DNA from: an uncultured Eubacteriales bacterium
GTDB lineage: Bacteria > Bacillota > Clostridia > Oscillospirales > CAG-272
Reading direction: 5' to 3'
Length of the DNA stretch: 50,722 bases
NCBI GenBank assembly: GCA_958414825.1
Contig: CATYXQ010000010.1
Coordinates: 1 to 50,722 of the forward strand
The notes under the pieces were generated by a model that saw only the letters and a list, made by a program, of their open reading frames with translations, was not told where the DNA came from and ran no database searches. Both the position numbers and the translations under genes were made by a program. Positions 8,744-17,228 of the stretch are shown here, in pieces; the first letter of the stretch is position 1, and every line of letters begins with the position of its first letter.

Positions 8744-9931
8744 CTATTCCGAAAGCATGTCGCCGGGCGCCACTTTCGCGCCGGCGGCAACGCTGCATCC
8801 GTTGCCGAGCACGGCAAGTTCAGCCGTGGTTTCCTTTTCCGCACCAATGACGGCGCCCTCCCCGACAGTGATATTTTCATCCAAAATCGAATATTCCACC
8901 CGGGCATTCTTTCCGATATGCGTGTCCGCCATAATCACACTGTCCCGAACCACGGCTCCCTCCTCTACAATGACGCCGTGGGATAAAACGGAATTCTGCA
9001 CAGTTCCGTATATTTTGCACCCTTCGGTAACGATAGAATTGGAAATCACCGCGTCGGCGCCGACATACTGCGGCGGGCTGACCGAGGAACGGGAATAAAT
9101 TCGTCCGCCGCCCTCCTCGTTGAGCGAAAACGCGGGCTGCTCCCCAAGCAAATCCATATTTGCGTCCCAAAGACTGCGGATCGTACCGACGTCTTTCCAA
9201 TAGCCGTCAAACGGATAGGCAAACATACGCTCGCTGTTTCGGAGCATGGCCGGAATGATATTTTTTCCGAAATCATTGGACGAACTCGGATCCGCCTCAT
9301 CGGCAATCAGATATTCAAACAATTTTTTCTTATTGAAAATATAAATGCCCATGGACGCCTTAGTCGAATCCGGCTCCTTTGGCTTTTCGGTGAATTTGAA
9401 AATTTGTCCGTCAAGCTTAGTTGTCAGAATACCGAACCGGCTGGCTTCCGCAAGCGGTACGTCGAGCACCGCGATGGTGCAGTCGGCATCCTTTTTCTTA
9501 TGATAGCGCAGCATTTCCGAATAATCCATGCGATAAATATGGTCGCCGGAAAGAATCAAAACATATTCGGGATCATACTGATCGATAAAGGTCAGATTCT
9601 GATAGATCGCATTGGCAGTTCCCTTATACCAGTCGGCCTTTTTCTGTCGCTGATAGGGGGGCAGAATCTTTACGCCGCCGTATGTGCGGTCGAGATCCCA
9701 CGGCAGTCCGTTGCCCACATAATCGTTGAGCACAAGCGGCTGATACTGCGTGAGCACGCCGACCGTATCGATTCCGGAGTTGATGCAATTGGAGAGGGGA
9801 AAATCAATGATTCGGTATTTACCGCCGAACGTAACGGCCGGCTTTGCAGTCGATTTAGTCAGCGCATACAGGCGGGAACCCTGTCCGCCCGCAAGCAGCA
9901 TGGCGACACATTCTTTTCTCTTTTTATTCAT
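8744..9931 (-). CDS. glgC: Glucose-1-phosphate adenylyltransferase, catalytic subunit
   Basis: Makes ADP-glucose from ATP and glucose-1-phosphate, the committed step of bacterial glycogen synthesis. The 395-aa protein has the full pyrophosphorylase signature LLAGGQGSRLYALT followed by KPAVTFGGKYRIIDFPLSNC, and the C-terminal hexapeptide beta-helix where allosteric effectors bind in the family. The ATG at 9931 follows GGAGG. It lies 30 nt after the end of glgB and just ahead of glgD. Confidence 0.97.
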   Translation of the reverse strand: MNKKRKECVAMLLAGGQGSRLYALTKSTAKPAVTFGGKYRIIDFPLSNCINSGIDTVGVLTQYQPLVLNDYVGNGLPWDLDRTYGGVKILPPYQRQKKADWYKGTANAIYQNLTFIDQYDPEYVLILSGDHIYRMDYSEMLRYHKKKDADCTIAVLDVPLAEASRFGILTTKLDGQIFKFTEKPKEPDSTKASMGIYIFNKKKLFEYLIADEADPSSSNDFGKNIIPAMLRNSERMFAYPFDGYWKDVGTIRSLWDANMDLLGEQPAFSLNEEGGGRIYSRSSVSPPQYVGADAVISNSIVTEGCKIYGTVQNSVLSHGVIVEEGAVVRDSVIMADTHIGKNARVEYSILDENITVGEGAVIGAEKETTAELAVLGNGCSVAAGAKVAPGDMLSE

Positions 9932-9961
9932 TGTCCTACCTCCGAGTATTGTAAATTCATA

Positions 9962-11837
9962 TCAATCGTCTTTCTTTGCCGGAAGCGTTTCTTTCAAAAT
10001 CAGTGCGCCAAATGCCGGAAGATCAATTCGGATAGCATAACTGCCGTCCTCCTGTGCTTTTGCGCAAAACATACCGGAAGCCTTTTTGTAACCGCCGTAT
10101 TGTTCATCGGACGAATCCAGGAGAATCTGATAGGACACGCCCTTTGGAACGCGCAGAAGGTGGCTGTCTCTTTCCACCGGCGTAAAATTGACGGCGGTGA
10201 GCAGCGCTTCGCCCTGCCGATTAATCCGGCGAAATGCAATTATGCTCTCGTCCGCGTTATCAACCTCAACCCATTCAAAACCGGACCAGTTGTCATCCGC
10301 CGCCCAGAGTTCACTTTGCGCAAGGTAAAGCCGATTTAAGTCCCGGATAAATTCGCGAAGCTTTCGATGGCTGTCATAATCAAGAAGCTGCCATTCAATC
10401 TGCGCCCGTTCGTTCCATTCGTCAAACTGACCGATCTCACAGCCCATGAACAGCAGTTTTTTCCCAGGATGGCACATCATATACATTAGCGCGAAGCCCG
10501 TCAAACATTTGACCGTACAGTCCGGGAAATCGGCCAAGCAAAGATTTCTTCCCATGTACCACCTCGTCATGGGAAATCGGAAGCACATACTTCTCGGCAT
10601 AGGCATACATCATGGAAAAGGTCAGCTTGTTGTGATGATATTTCCGAAAATAGGGGTCGGTTTTGATATAGAAGAGGGCGTCGTTCATCCAGCCCATATT
10701 CCATTTCATGCTGAATCCAAGTCCGTCGCCGTCAAAGCGGGTCACGTTTTCAAACGCGGTCGATTCCTCGGCGATCGTAAGCACATCCGGAAATTTTTCA
10801 TGCATATGCGTATTCAGCTTTTTGAAAAACGCAATCGCTTCCAGCGAGCGGTTGGAACCGTATACATTCGGCAGCCATTCACCCTCGCGGCGGTCATAAT
10901 CAAGATACAGCATAGAAGCGACTGCATCCACGCGCAGACCGTCTATATGGTACTTTTCCGCCCAGAACGCGGCATTGGAAACCAAAAAGCACTGTACCTC
11001 ATTGCGCCCCACGTCAAAACAGCGCGTTCCCCATGCTTTGTGCTCCATGCGATCCCAGCCCTGATACTCGTACAGCGGCGCACCGTCAAATTCATACAGT
11101 CCGTGTTCATCTTTCGGAAAATGCGCGGGCACCCAGTCGAGAATCACGCCGATCCCCGCCATATGCGCCGCGTCAACCAACGCCATAAAGTCATGCGGCG
11201 TACCGAAACGCGAAGTGGGCGCGTAATACCCGCAGACCTGATACCCCCAGGAACCGTCAAACGGATGCTCGGCAACCGGCATTAGTTCAATGTGCGTATA
11301 TCCCATATCCCGAACATAGGGAATCAGTTCCTCAGCAAGCTGCCGGTAGCTGTAATAGGAGCCGTCCGAATTGCGCTTCCATGAGCCTATGTGTACCTCA
11401 TAGATATTGATCGGACTCTGATAAAAATCTTCCCCGAAAGCGCGTCGGTTCACAAGCCATTCCGCGTCATGCCACCGGTATCCCTCAATGTCAAAGTAAA
11501 CCGAAGCGGTAGCGGGCGGGCACTCGGCAAAAAAACCGTACGGATCCGCCTTGAAAACGTCGCGTCCTCCCCGGCGAATGCGGTATTTATATTTGGAACC
11601 GGTGCAAAAGCGGTCGGCGCTAAGCGTATATTCCCAGATGCCGCCAACGTTCTCCATGGGGCAGGAGTCGCCCCAACCGTTAAAATCGCCGCATAGAAAA
11701 ACCCGTTCAGCGTTCGGCGCCCATACCCGGAAGCAAAACCCGCTTTCCGTTCGGTGAACACCGAGATAATCATATGCCTGATAATTTGTCCCCTCAAAAA
11801 AGAGATATTTGGCAAGATCCTCTGTTTTTCCGTTCAT
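9962..11837 (-). pseudogene. glgB: 1,4-alpha-glucan branching enzyme, split by a frameshift
   Basis: GH13/CBM48 enzyme that makes alpha-1,6 branches in glycogen. The span would encode about 625 aa, the normal length, but it lies in two frames. The first runs from ATG 11837 (GGAGGTG upstream) to a TGA at 10437. It carries the CBM48 segment (FRVWAPNAERVFLCGDFNGWGD region), the nucleophile region DGLRVDAVAS, AEESTAF and SHDEVVHGKKS. The second frame supplies HPGKKLLFMGCEIGQFDEWN through the C-terminal beta domain to the stop at 9962. Homology jumps frame at about 10485-10500, in an AGCGCG context, requiring a +1 shift (one extra or two missing bases). Both halves are otherwise well conserved, so this is either a recent mutation or a sequencing/assembly error. 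Confidence 0.85.
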
Positions 11838-11924
11838 GTGCACCTCCGACACCCTTTGTCCGCCTCCGAAAGCAGCTTCGGGAACTGCGAGCAACTCTAT
11901 ATATGTATGTTCGTCCTCTGACCG

Positions 11925-12386
11925 TTATACCTCGGTCGCCTGCCCAACTTTTACAGAGCGCAACGCCTTAGTCAAAGCATTGGCCATTTCGCGTTTTGTG
12001 CAGTTCGGGCGCAGTTCAAAGACCTGTTCTTCCTGCAAAACAAACCCCCGCCCCGGCACATTGCGCGCTGGCGTAAACGCAAAGCCCTCTCCCTCAGCCC
12101 AAAATCCTACAAGCAGTCCGAGATTGCGAATTGCCTCGGTGTATGATTTGGCCTTGAGATAGGTCTGAATGCTCGGCGGAAGATCGTCCCGCGCGTCCTC
12201 AGTATCGCAATGCTCAAAAAGCCGGTTAACAAATTCGCACAGCATTTCATCCGAATAGCCAGGCATCAGCAAAAACAATTTATCAATCGGCCGCTTGCCG
12301 TATTTCTCGGAATGACCGAACGGCGCGCCGTAAAGCGCTTTGTTTTTGTCTATGTAAATATTGATGATTTTACTGTCTTCTTTCAT
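11925..12386 (-). CDS. Hypothetical protein at the head of the glycogen operon
   Basis: A 153-aa soluble protein that I do not recognise. It has no signal peptide or membrane segment. It contains a charged N-terminus (MKEDSKIINIYIDKNK), a PGYSDEMLCEFVNRLFEHC helix-like stretch, a central GLLVGFWAEGEG segment and a basic C-terminus. The ATG follows GGAGAGG at good spacing. It is the first gene after an extended -10 promoter at 12425-12433 and lies 87 nt before glgB, so it is probably co-transcribed with the glycogen genes. Position suggests a regulatory or accessory role, but nothing in the sequence shows this. Confidence 0.8.
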   Translation of the reverse strand: MKEDSKIINIYIDKNKALYGAPFGHSEKYGKRPIDKLFLLMPGYSDEMLCEFVNRLFEHCDTEDARDDLPPSIQTYLKAKSYTEAIRNLGLLVGFWAEGEGFAFTPARNVPGRGFVLQEEQVFELRPNCTKREMANALTKALRSVKVGQATEV

Positions 12387-12424
12387 GATTTCCTCTCCGT
12401 TTTCCGAATTTAAATATCAAAATA

Positions 12425-12433
12425 ATTATACCA
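12425..12433 (-). promoter_or_regulatory. Extended -10 promoter for the glycogen operon
   Basis: On the minus strand the motif TGGTATAAT (TGn plus a perfect -10) lies about 40 nt upstream of the first start codon of the operon. No good -35 hexamer is present at 16-18 nt, which is usual for extended -10 promoters. The rest of the divergent intergenic region up to 12679 is AT-rich, and I see nothing else in it. Confidence 0.6.
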
Positions 12434-12679
12434 TATACTGCTATGAAAAACACCTGTTTTCGTATTTTTTATAAAATAAAAATTTCCCATTTTTTCAGAT
12501 GCGGCATAAGAAACCGTGCAAAAATTCGGATACGGGTAAATAAAGAACGCCGATACGCATTTTACATACTCGCCTTTTTTCGCAGATGCTCTTGAATGAA
12601 TTTTTCTTCATCTTTTGCATGAGTTTAATTTCTGATACAAGAATGTTTAGAAAGTTGGATAAAAGAACGGTTGCTGCAA

Positions 12680-12708
12680 TTGACATACTTTGTGCAAAAT
12701 GTTATACT
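12680..12708 (+). promoter_or_regulatory. Consensus sigma-A promoter for the GH43 gene
   Basis: TTGACA at 12680-12685, a 17-nt spacer and TATACT at 12703-12708. This near-perfect vegetative promoter lies 37 nt upstream of the start codon, which is preceded by GGAGGG. Confidence 0.8.
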
Positions 12709-12745
12709 TTGTTTGTAAAATTATTTTCCTATCCTGGAGGGAAAC

Positions 12746-14830
12746 ATGCAAAATAACTGGAGAAAATTTCTGTATGTCCTTGTAACCGCGGTTGTATTTT
12801 CGGCAATGCTTGCGTGCAGCGCATTTGCCGCGGAAAAAACCGTTTATCTCGCCGGAAGCGGGGATGATACGCAAAACGGCACTTCCTACCGAACAGCTGT
12901 CAAAACTTTTGAACGCGCATATGCCCTGATCGGAAACGGAGACGGTCGGATTGTAGTTTGCTCGCCGGTCAACATCGGCACGAACTATACAATGCCGGTA
13001 AATGCCGGACAGGTTCGCATTACCGCCTCGGACGGCGCATACTATTTTCCGCTTGGACGGTTGATTTTCTCCGAAGCGCTGACGTTCTCAGGGGATACGG
13101 TATTGGATCGCATTCAGCTTGTCGCCTCCGGTACTTCCATGATCGCCTGCGGCGGTCATAATGTTACATTCGGAGAGCGTCTGGAAACGGACGGCAATGT
13201 TGTTCTGCTGGGCGGTTACAATGTAACCGGATCCATGACGGCAGAAGACGCCAGCATTGCCAATGACTATACCATCACAGTCAACGGCGGCGAATTTCTG
13301 TATTTTCGCGGCGGCAACCGCCGTGCGGGAACCGACTCGCCTTTCGGAACGATCTCAGGCAACTGCACGCTGAACATCAACGGCGGTACATTTACAAGCC
13401 GCGACGGAACCTCTAACCTGAATTCGGCCACAGGCATGAACATTCAAACCGGCAACACGACGCTGACGATCAACGGAGGCAATATTTACGGTTCGCTCTT
13501 CGCCGTGTCAAGAGCAGGTACGTATTCCGGATCGGCACCCTACGTAAGCGGAAATGTCACAATTACCGTAAATGGAGGGCAGATTAACGGCGCTTCCCTG
13601 AATTTGTCACAAGACGGCACCGTCAATATGCAGGGGCAATACACACTAAACCTGAACGACGGCTCTTTTGCCAACATCACCAGCATAAAGGGCAATGACT
13701 CGGCCGTTATTCACGTTTCAGACGCTGTCAAAAACGCTGCAGGTATTACCCATGACACATTCCAAAATCCGCTGCGCCCCGGACCGGATCCGTGGGTGAC
13801 CTACCACGACGGGTATTATTACATGGTTTTGGTTTCCGGTACAAAAATTTTGTGCTATAAGTCTGCAACGCTCAACGGACTGGCATATGCGGAAGGTGTA
13901 ACCATCTGGTCCGCGCCGAGCGGCAGCGCAATCACGAATGACAACAAAATGTATTCCAAGGAGATCTGGTCTGCCGAACTGCACTACGTCGAGGCAGACG
14001 AATTCGGTGAAGAATACGCCGGTTGGTGGCTGTATTTTGCCGCCGATGACGGTGATAACGTCAACCACAGGCTCTATACGGTTCGCGCGTTGACCGACAG
14101 CGCCACCGGACAATACGGTTCACCGATCACAAAAGAACTCAACGTGCCGGCTAAAATCGTGGTCAATAACGATGAAACCTGGGCTATTGGACAGTCTCTG
14201 CTTCGCGTAAACGGAAAAACATATATGACGTGGACCAGTGAAACCGGTCGCGGCACCTCCACATTCAAGCAGGATATCCGTATCGCGGAACTCTCAAATC
14301 CCTATACGATCACCGGTACAGTCGGTACAATCTGTGTACCTCAGTATGACTGGGAAAAGCACGGCGCAGCCTATAACGCATCCACAGGCGCTTCCTATCC
14401 CGAGGTCGTAGAGGGCGCAACAGCCGTATACGGAGACAACGGCGAGATCATCATTATTTATTCCGCCAGCGGTTATTGGACAAATTATTACTGTCTGGCC
14501 ACGCTGACGCTGACACCCGGCGCAGACCCGCTGCTGGCCTCCTCATGGACAAAGAGCAGCCAACCTGTATTCTCCCATCAAAACGGCGTATACGGACCGG
14601 GTCATGCAGCCTATACATTTGACGCCGAGGGCAACCGCTGGATGATCTATCACGCATACCTGAACAGTCAGCGTGAAGGCGGCCGATATGTCTTTATACA
14701 GCCGTACACGCTTACGGGCGCAACGGTAGACATGAACGGCGGCCCCTACGCACAGGATACCGTGCTTACCATTTCCAATAACCGGCGCGATGTGATGACC
14801 ATCATTTCAGGTTTCGGCACTGTAAACTAA
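12746..14830 (+). CDS. Secreted GH43-family glycosidase with N-terminal beta-helix repeats
   Basis: A 694-aa exported protein. Residues 1-28 form a signal peptide with a predicted cut after SAFA. Residues about 30-330 contain spaced repeats of the form T-x-N-x-N-G-G-x-F/I (near 176, 207, 238, 271 and 300), typical of right-handed beta-helices. Residues about 340-660 form a GH43 five-bladed propeller: GPDPW with the presumed general base Asp348, IWSAELHYV at about 407-415, and YPEVVEGA with the presumed general acid Glu556. YGPGHAAYTFDAEGNRWMIYHA supplies the late histidine. GH43 enzymes act on arabinose- or xylose-containing plant polysaccharides; exact substrate is unknown. No sortase or dockerin signal is visible, so it is probably free or bound through the beta-helix. 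It is monocistronic. Confidence 0.85.
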   Translation: MQNNWRKFLYVLVTAVVFSAMLACSAFAAEKTVYLAGSGDDTQNGTSYRTAVKTFERAYALIGNGDGRIVVCSPVNIGTNYTMPVNAGQVRITASDGAYYFPLGRLIFSEALTFSGDTVLDRIQLVASGTSMIACGGHNVTFGERLETDGNVVLLGGYNVTGSMTAEDASIANDYTITVNGGEFLYFRGGNRRAGTDSPFGTISGNCTLNINGGTFTSRDGTSNLNSATGMNIQTGNTTLTINGGNIYGSLFAVSRAGTYSGSAPYVSGNVTITVNGGQINGASLNLSQDGTVNMQGQYTLNLNDGSFANITSIKGNDSAVIHVSDAVKNAAGITHDTFQNPLRPGPDPWVTYHDGYYYMVLVSGTKILCYKSATLNGLAYAEGVTIWSAPSGSAITNDNKMYSKEIWSAELHYVEADEFGEEYAGWWLYFAADDGDNVNHRLYTVRALTDSATGQYGSPITKELNVPAKIVVNNDETWAIGQSLLRVNGKTYMTWTSETGRGTSTFKQDIRIAELSNPYTITGTVGTICVPQYDWEKHGAAYNASTGASYPEVVEGATAVYGDNGEIIIIYSASGYWTNYYCLATLTLTPGADPLLASSWTKSSQPVFSHQNGVYGPGHAAYTFDAEGNRWMIYHAYLNSQREGGRYVFIQPYTLTGATVDMNGGPYAQDTVLTISNNRRDVMTIISGFGTVN

Positions 14831-14882
14831 ATGCCGAAAAGCGGAGATCCGCCGCGCTTGACGATCTGTTGTTTAAAAGACT

Positions 14883-14911
14883 GAAGCACCCGGAAAATTT
14901 CCGGGTGCTTC
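14883..14911. terminator. Strong hairpin between convergent units
   Basis: A perfect 14-bp inverted repeat, GAAGCACCCGGAAA / TTTCCGGGTGCTTC, is centred on one base. It lies between the GH43 gene and the convergent minus-strand unit. U-tracts are weak on both sides (GGGCTTCTG on plus, AGTCTTTT on minus), so termination may be partial. Confidence 0.6.
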
Positions 14912-14991
14912 GGGCTTCTGTATTGAACAATAGATTTATCTGGATCTTTATACTGTACTCTACATAACTTTTCATTAAAAGGCATGATCCT

Positions 14992-15045
14992 ATGGCTTCC
15001 AGTCAGGAATATTTACAGTTCATATTAGAGCATCTATCCGAACTA
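14992..15045 (+). pseudogene. 5' remnant of a TfoX N-terminal-domain gene
   Basis: An ATG preceded by AAAGG opens the peptide MASSQEYLQFILEHLSEL. This is the characteristic start of small TfoX/Sxy N-terminal-domain proteins of Firmicutes (family form MASSKEYLxFILEQLSEL). After codon 18 the reading frame runs into AAAAAACAAAAATAAC and then antisense of the neighbouring gene, with no further TfoX similarity. The rest of the gene (about 90 codons) is missing. The frame remains open to 15234, but that part is a shadow. This is a truncated, presumably non-functional relic at a deletion or rearrangement junction. Confidence 0.6.
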
Positions 15046-15067
15046 AAAAACAAAAATAACTTTTCGG

Positions 15068-15937
15068 TCATTGAAAAAGAGCGTCAACATTCAGCGCGGA
15101 AAGATCGTTTGCATACGACTGCATTTCCATCGCATAGATCCGCGTGTTTTTATAATACTTTTCAGCGGACAAAATCGTCGCGCTTTCAAAAGAAAAAACA
15201 TATTTTTCGCGAAGATCGCCGAGTGAAAAACTAAACGTAAACAGATTTTCGCCGGTGCCGCGCGCGGGTGTAAAAGAAAGCGTATAATCCGTAATCTCAC
15301 CGCCGCCGTACAGTACGGGTTCTCCCGCTTCAAGCGCTGAAATCATAGAGGTCAGTGTATGCAATGTCAAAACGCCGCAGCGTTCTTCAAAAGAAACACC
15401 GCCTACCGTCTGCTCAGACGAACCAAGCGCCGTTACCGCCGCATCCCGCGTATGGTCAGTAATCGTAACCTCTCGATTACGGCAGACCGCCGTAGAAGTT
15501 ACGACCCCCTCCTCCGCAGTCTGCACCCACCAGTCGCCCTCACGGAATACGGACGTATACTCTGTCATAAAGGAATGTTTTCCAGAATAAACGGTGATCG
15601 TATAACTGCGGTAATAGGACTCAGGCAGCGTCATCCGTTTCAACGCCGCTGCATACTCCTCTCTCGGCAGCGCTTCGTACAGTACATTCTCACCGGGCGC
15701 GTCCGGAAGATCGGCCAGCCCCGGCAGAGGCGCCGAAGCTACAGTCTCCTCGCCGAACCAATCGGTTATTGAGCGTGGAAGCGCAATAATGCCGAGCATA
15801 TACATCCCGACAAGCGCTACAAGCGTAAATACAAGCATAATCACCACAAGCAGCGCAACGCCCTGCGCACTGTAAAAAGCGGTATTATTTTTCCTGGTTC
15901 CCGCCTTGCCTTGCTTCTTCACCGATCCGCTCCCCAT
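15068..15937 (-). CDS. Membrane-anchored hypothetical protein
   Basis: A 289-aa protein that I do not recognise. It has a basic N-terminus (about 20 residues), one hydrophobic segment at about residues 26-52 and then a soluble, probably extracytoplasmic region. That region is rich in Thr/Ser/Glu and beta-type segments (SYTITVYSGKHSFMTEYTSV, VLYGGGEITDYTLSFTP). It looks like a signal-anchored surface or sporulation-type accessory protein. The first ATG (15937) overlaps the end of the WecA-like gene by 53 nt and has a poor ribosome binding site; a GTG at 15922 preceded by GGGGAGCGG is an alternative start. It is last in the trpS-wecA unit, so a role in envelope polymer assembly is possible but only inferred. 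Confidence 0.75.
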   Translation of the reverse strand: MGSGSVKKQGKAGTRKNNTAFYSAQGVALLVVIMLVFTLVALVGMYMLGIIALPRSITDWFGEETVASAPLPGLADLPDAPGENVLYEALPREEYAAALKRMTLPESYYRSYTITVYSGKHSFMTEYTSVFREGDWWVQTAEEGVVTSTAVCRNREVTITDHTRDAAVTALGSSEQTVGGVSFEERCGVLTLHTLTSMISALEAGEPVLYGGGEITDYTLSFTPARGTGENLFTFSFSLGDLREKYVFSFESATILSAEKYYKNTRIYAMEMQSYANDLSALNVDALFQ

Positions 15938-17207
15938 CTTTCAATTCACTGCCGCCGACAGACGGCGCATTCGCATCTTCATTTTTCAGGCATTCGCCGG
16001 AACATTTTTCATTCGACCAAACTGTTTTTTCCTGAGAAATTGCCGAATCAAGTACTGTCTCTTCCGAATTATCCGGTAATTCGGCGGATTCTAAGATTTG
16101 CTGCTCAAGTTCGGTCATGACATCTTCAAAGGTCTCCTCCGGTACGACTGCGCCCTCGTCCTCATTGTAGAGGCCGGAATGAATCCGCAGCTTCGGATTC
16201 TTCAAAATCCGGAAAATGATAAAGAAAATCACCAACGCGGAAATCAGCACAAGCGCACCGCCAAACCAGGATTCATCGGTCAGCATAACCGCAGAGATAC
16301 CGAGAATCGAACATACGGCATAGAGTATGCGCACGCTCTGTTTCTGACCGAAGCCCATATCCATCAATTTATGATGCAGATGCCCGCGATCCGCCGCAAA
16401 CGGGCTTTTTTTATGTGCAATCCGGCGGATAACGGCAAACGCCGTATCGGCCAACGGAAGTCCGAAAATGGAAAGCGGAATAAAGAAAGCCAGAATCATA
16501 TCGGTTTTGAATATGCCGACTACCGAAAGAATCGACAGCGTATAACCGAGGAACAAAGCGCCTGTGTCTCCCATAAAAATGCGTGCCGGATTCATATTGA
16601 ACGGCAAAAAACCAAAACATGCCCCCGCCAGAATACCGGTAATCAGACAGTGCGCCGCGCTGCTGCCCGAAAGCAGCATAACGAGAAACAGAGATACCGA
16701 GCAGATCGCGGAAACGCCGCATGCCAGTCCGTCCAGTCCGTCAATAAAATTGACCGCATTGGTCAAACCGACAATCCAAAGTACTGTAATCGGAATCGAC
16801 CACGCGCCGAAAGCAATATAAGAACCGCCGAGCCCGATAAAATCAATCGTCACGCCCTGCGATACCGCAAACAAAGCCACAACAATCTGCACCGCCAGCT
16901 TGACAAACGCATTCAGCCGATAGACATCGTCCAAAACGCCGAGCAGCACAAGCGTACCACCGCCGACCAGAATCGTAATCAGGTCTTTATCCATGCTGCA
17001 AAAGCCGACAGTGGATATTAAAAATGAAAGGAAAATCGCAAGTCCGCCTGTTCTCGGTATCGGTTTATGGTGCATACGGCGCCCATCCAGCGGAATGTCA
17101 ATCGCTTTGATTTTCACCGCGAACACCCGCACAATCGGCGTCATCGCAAAAGCGAGCAGCGTAGCGCAAAGCACCGCGCACACGCCGTAAATAATCTCAT
17201 TGTACAT
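15885..17207 (-). CDS. Undecaprenyl-phosphate sugar-1-phosphate transferase (WecA/TagO type)
   Basis: A polytopic membrane enzyme of the MraY/WecA family that moves GlcNAc-1-phosphate (or a related sugar) from a UDP-sugar to undecaprenyl phosphate. This is the first step of wall teichoic acid or other envelope polymers. Signatures are HHKPIPRTGG, NFIDGLDGLA, FMGDTGALFLGY and the HLHHKLMDMGFGQKQSV loop that separates WecA/TagO from MraY. At 440 aa it is about 100 residues longer than usual. The extra C-terminus after KNPKLRIHSG is hydrophilic and strongly acidic (EDEGAVVPEETFEDVMTELE). The start at 17207 has AAGGATG upstream at slightly long spacing and lies 21 nt after trpS. Whether it is TagO or WecA in function cannot be told here. 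Confidence 0.9.
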   Translation of the reverse strand: MYNEIIYGVCAVLCATLLAFAMTPIVRVFAVKIKAIDIPLDGRRMHHKPIPRTGGLAIFLSFLISTVGFCSMDKDLITILVGGGTLVLLGVLDDVYRLNAFVKLAVQIVVALFAVSQGVTIDFIGLGGSYIAFGAWSIPITVLWIVGLTNAVNFIDGLDGLACGVSAICSVSLFLVMLLSGSSAAHCLITGILAGACFGFLPFNMNPARIFMGDTGALFLGYTLSILSVVGIFKTDMILAFFIPLSIFGLPLADTAFAVIRRIAHKKSPFAADRGHLHHKLMDMGFGQKQSVRILYAVCSILGISAVMLTDESWFGGALVLISALVIFFIIFRILKNPKLRIHSGLYNEDEGAVVPEETFEDVMTELEQQILESAELPDNSEETVLDSAISQEKTVWSNEKCSGECLKNEDANAPSVGGSELKDGERIGEEARQGGNQEK

Positions 17208-17228
17208 ACGTATCTACATCCTTACGCA

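Noticed and set aside
9404..10339. A 311-codon plus-strand frame over glgC and the glgB end
   Set aside because: Antisense shadow. The opposite strand holds well-conserved glycogen enzymes, and no ribosome binding site or homology was seen.
12495..12686. A 63-codon minus-strand frame in the divergent glycogen/GH43 intergenic region
   Set aside because: No ribosome binding site, no recognisable similarity, and it runs into the GH43 promoter.
15046..15234. Continuation of the TfoX-like frame to 80 codons
   Set aside because: After codon 18 the sequence is the antisense of the adjacent 289-aa gene and loses TfoX similarity.
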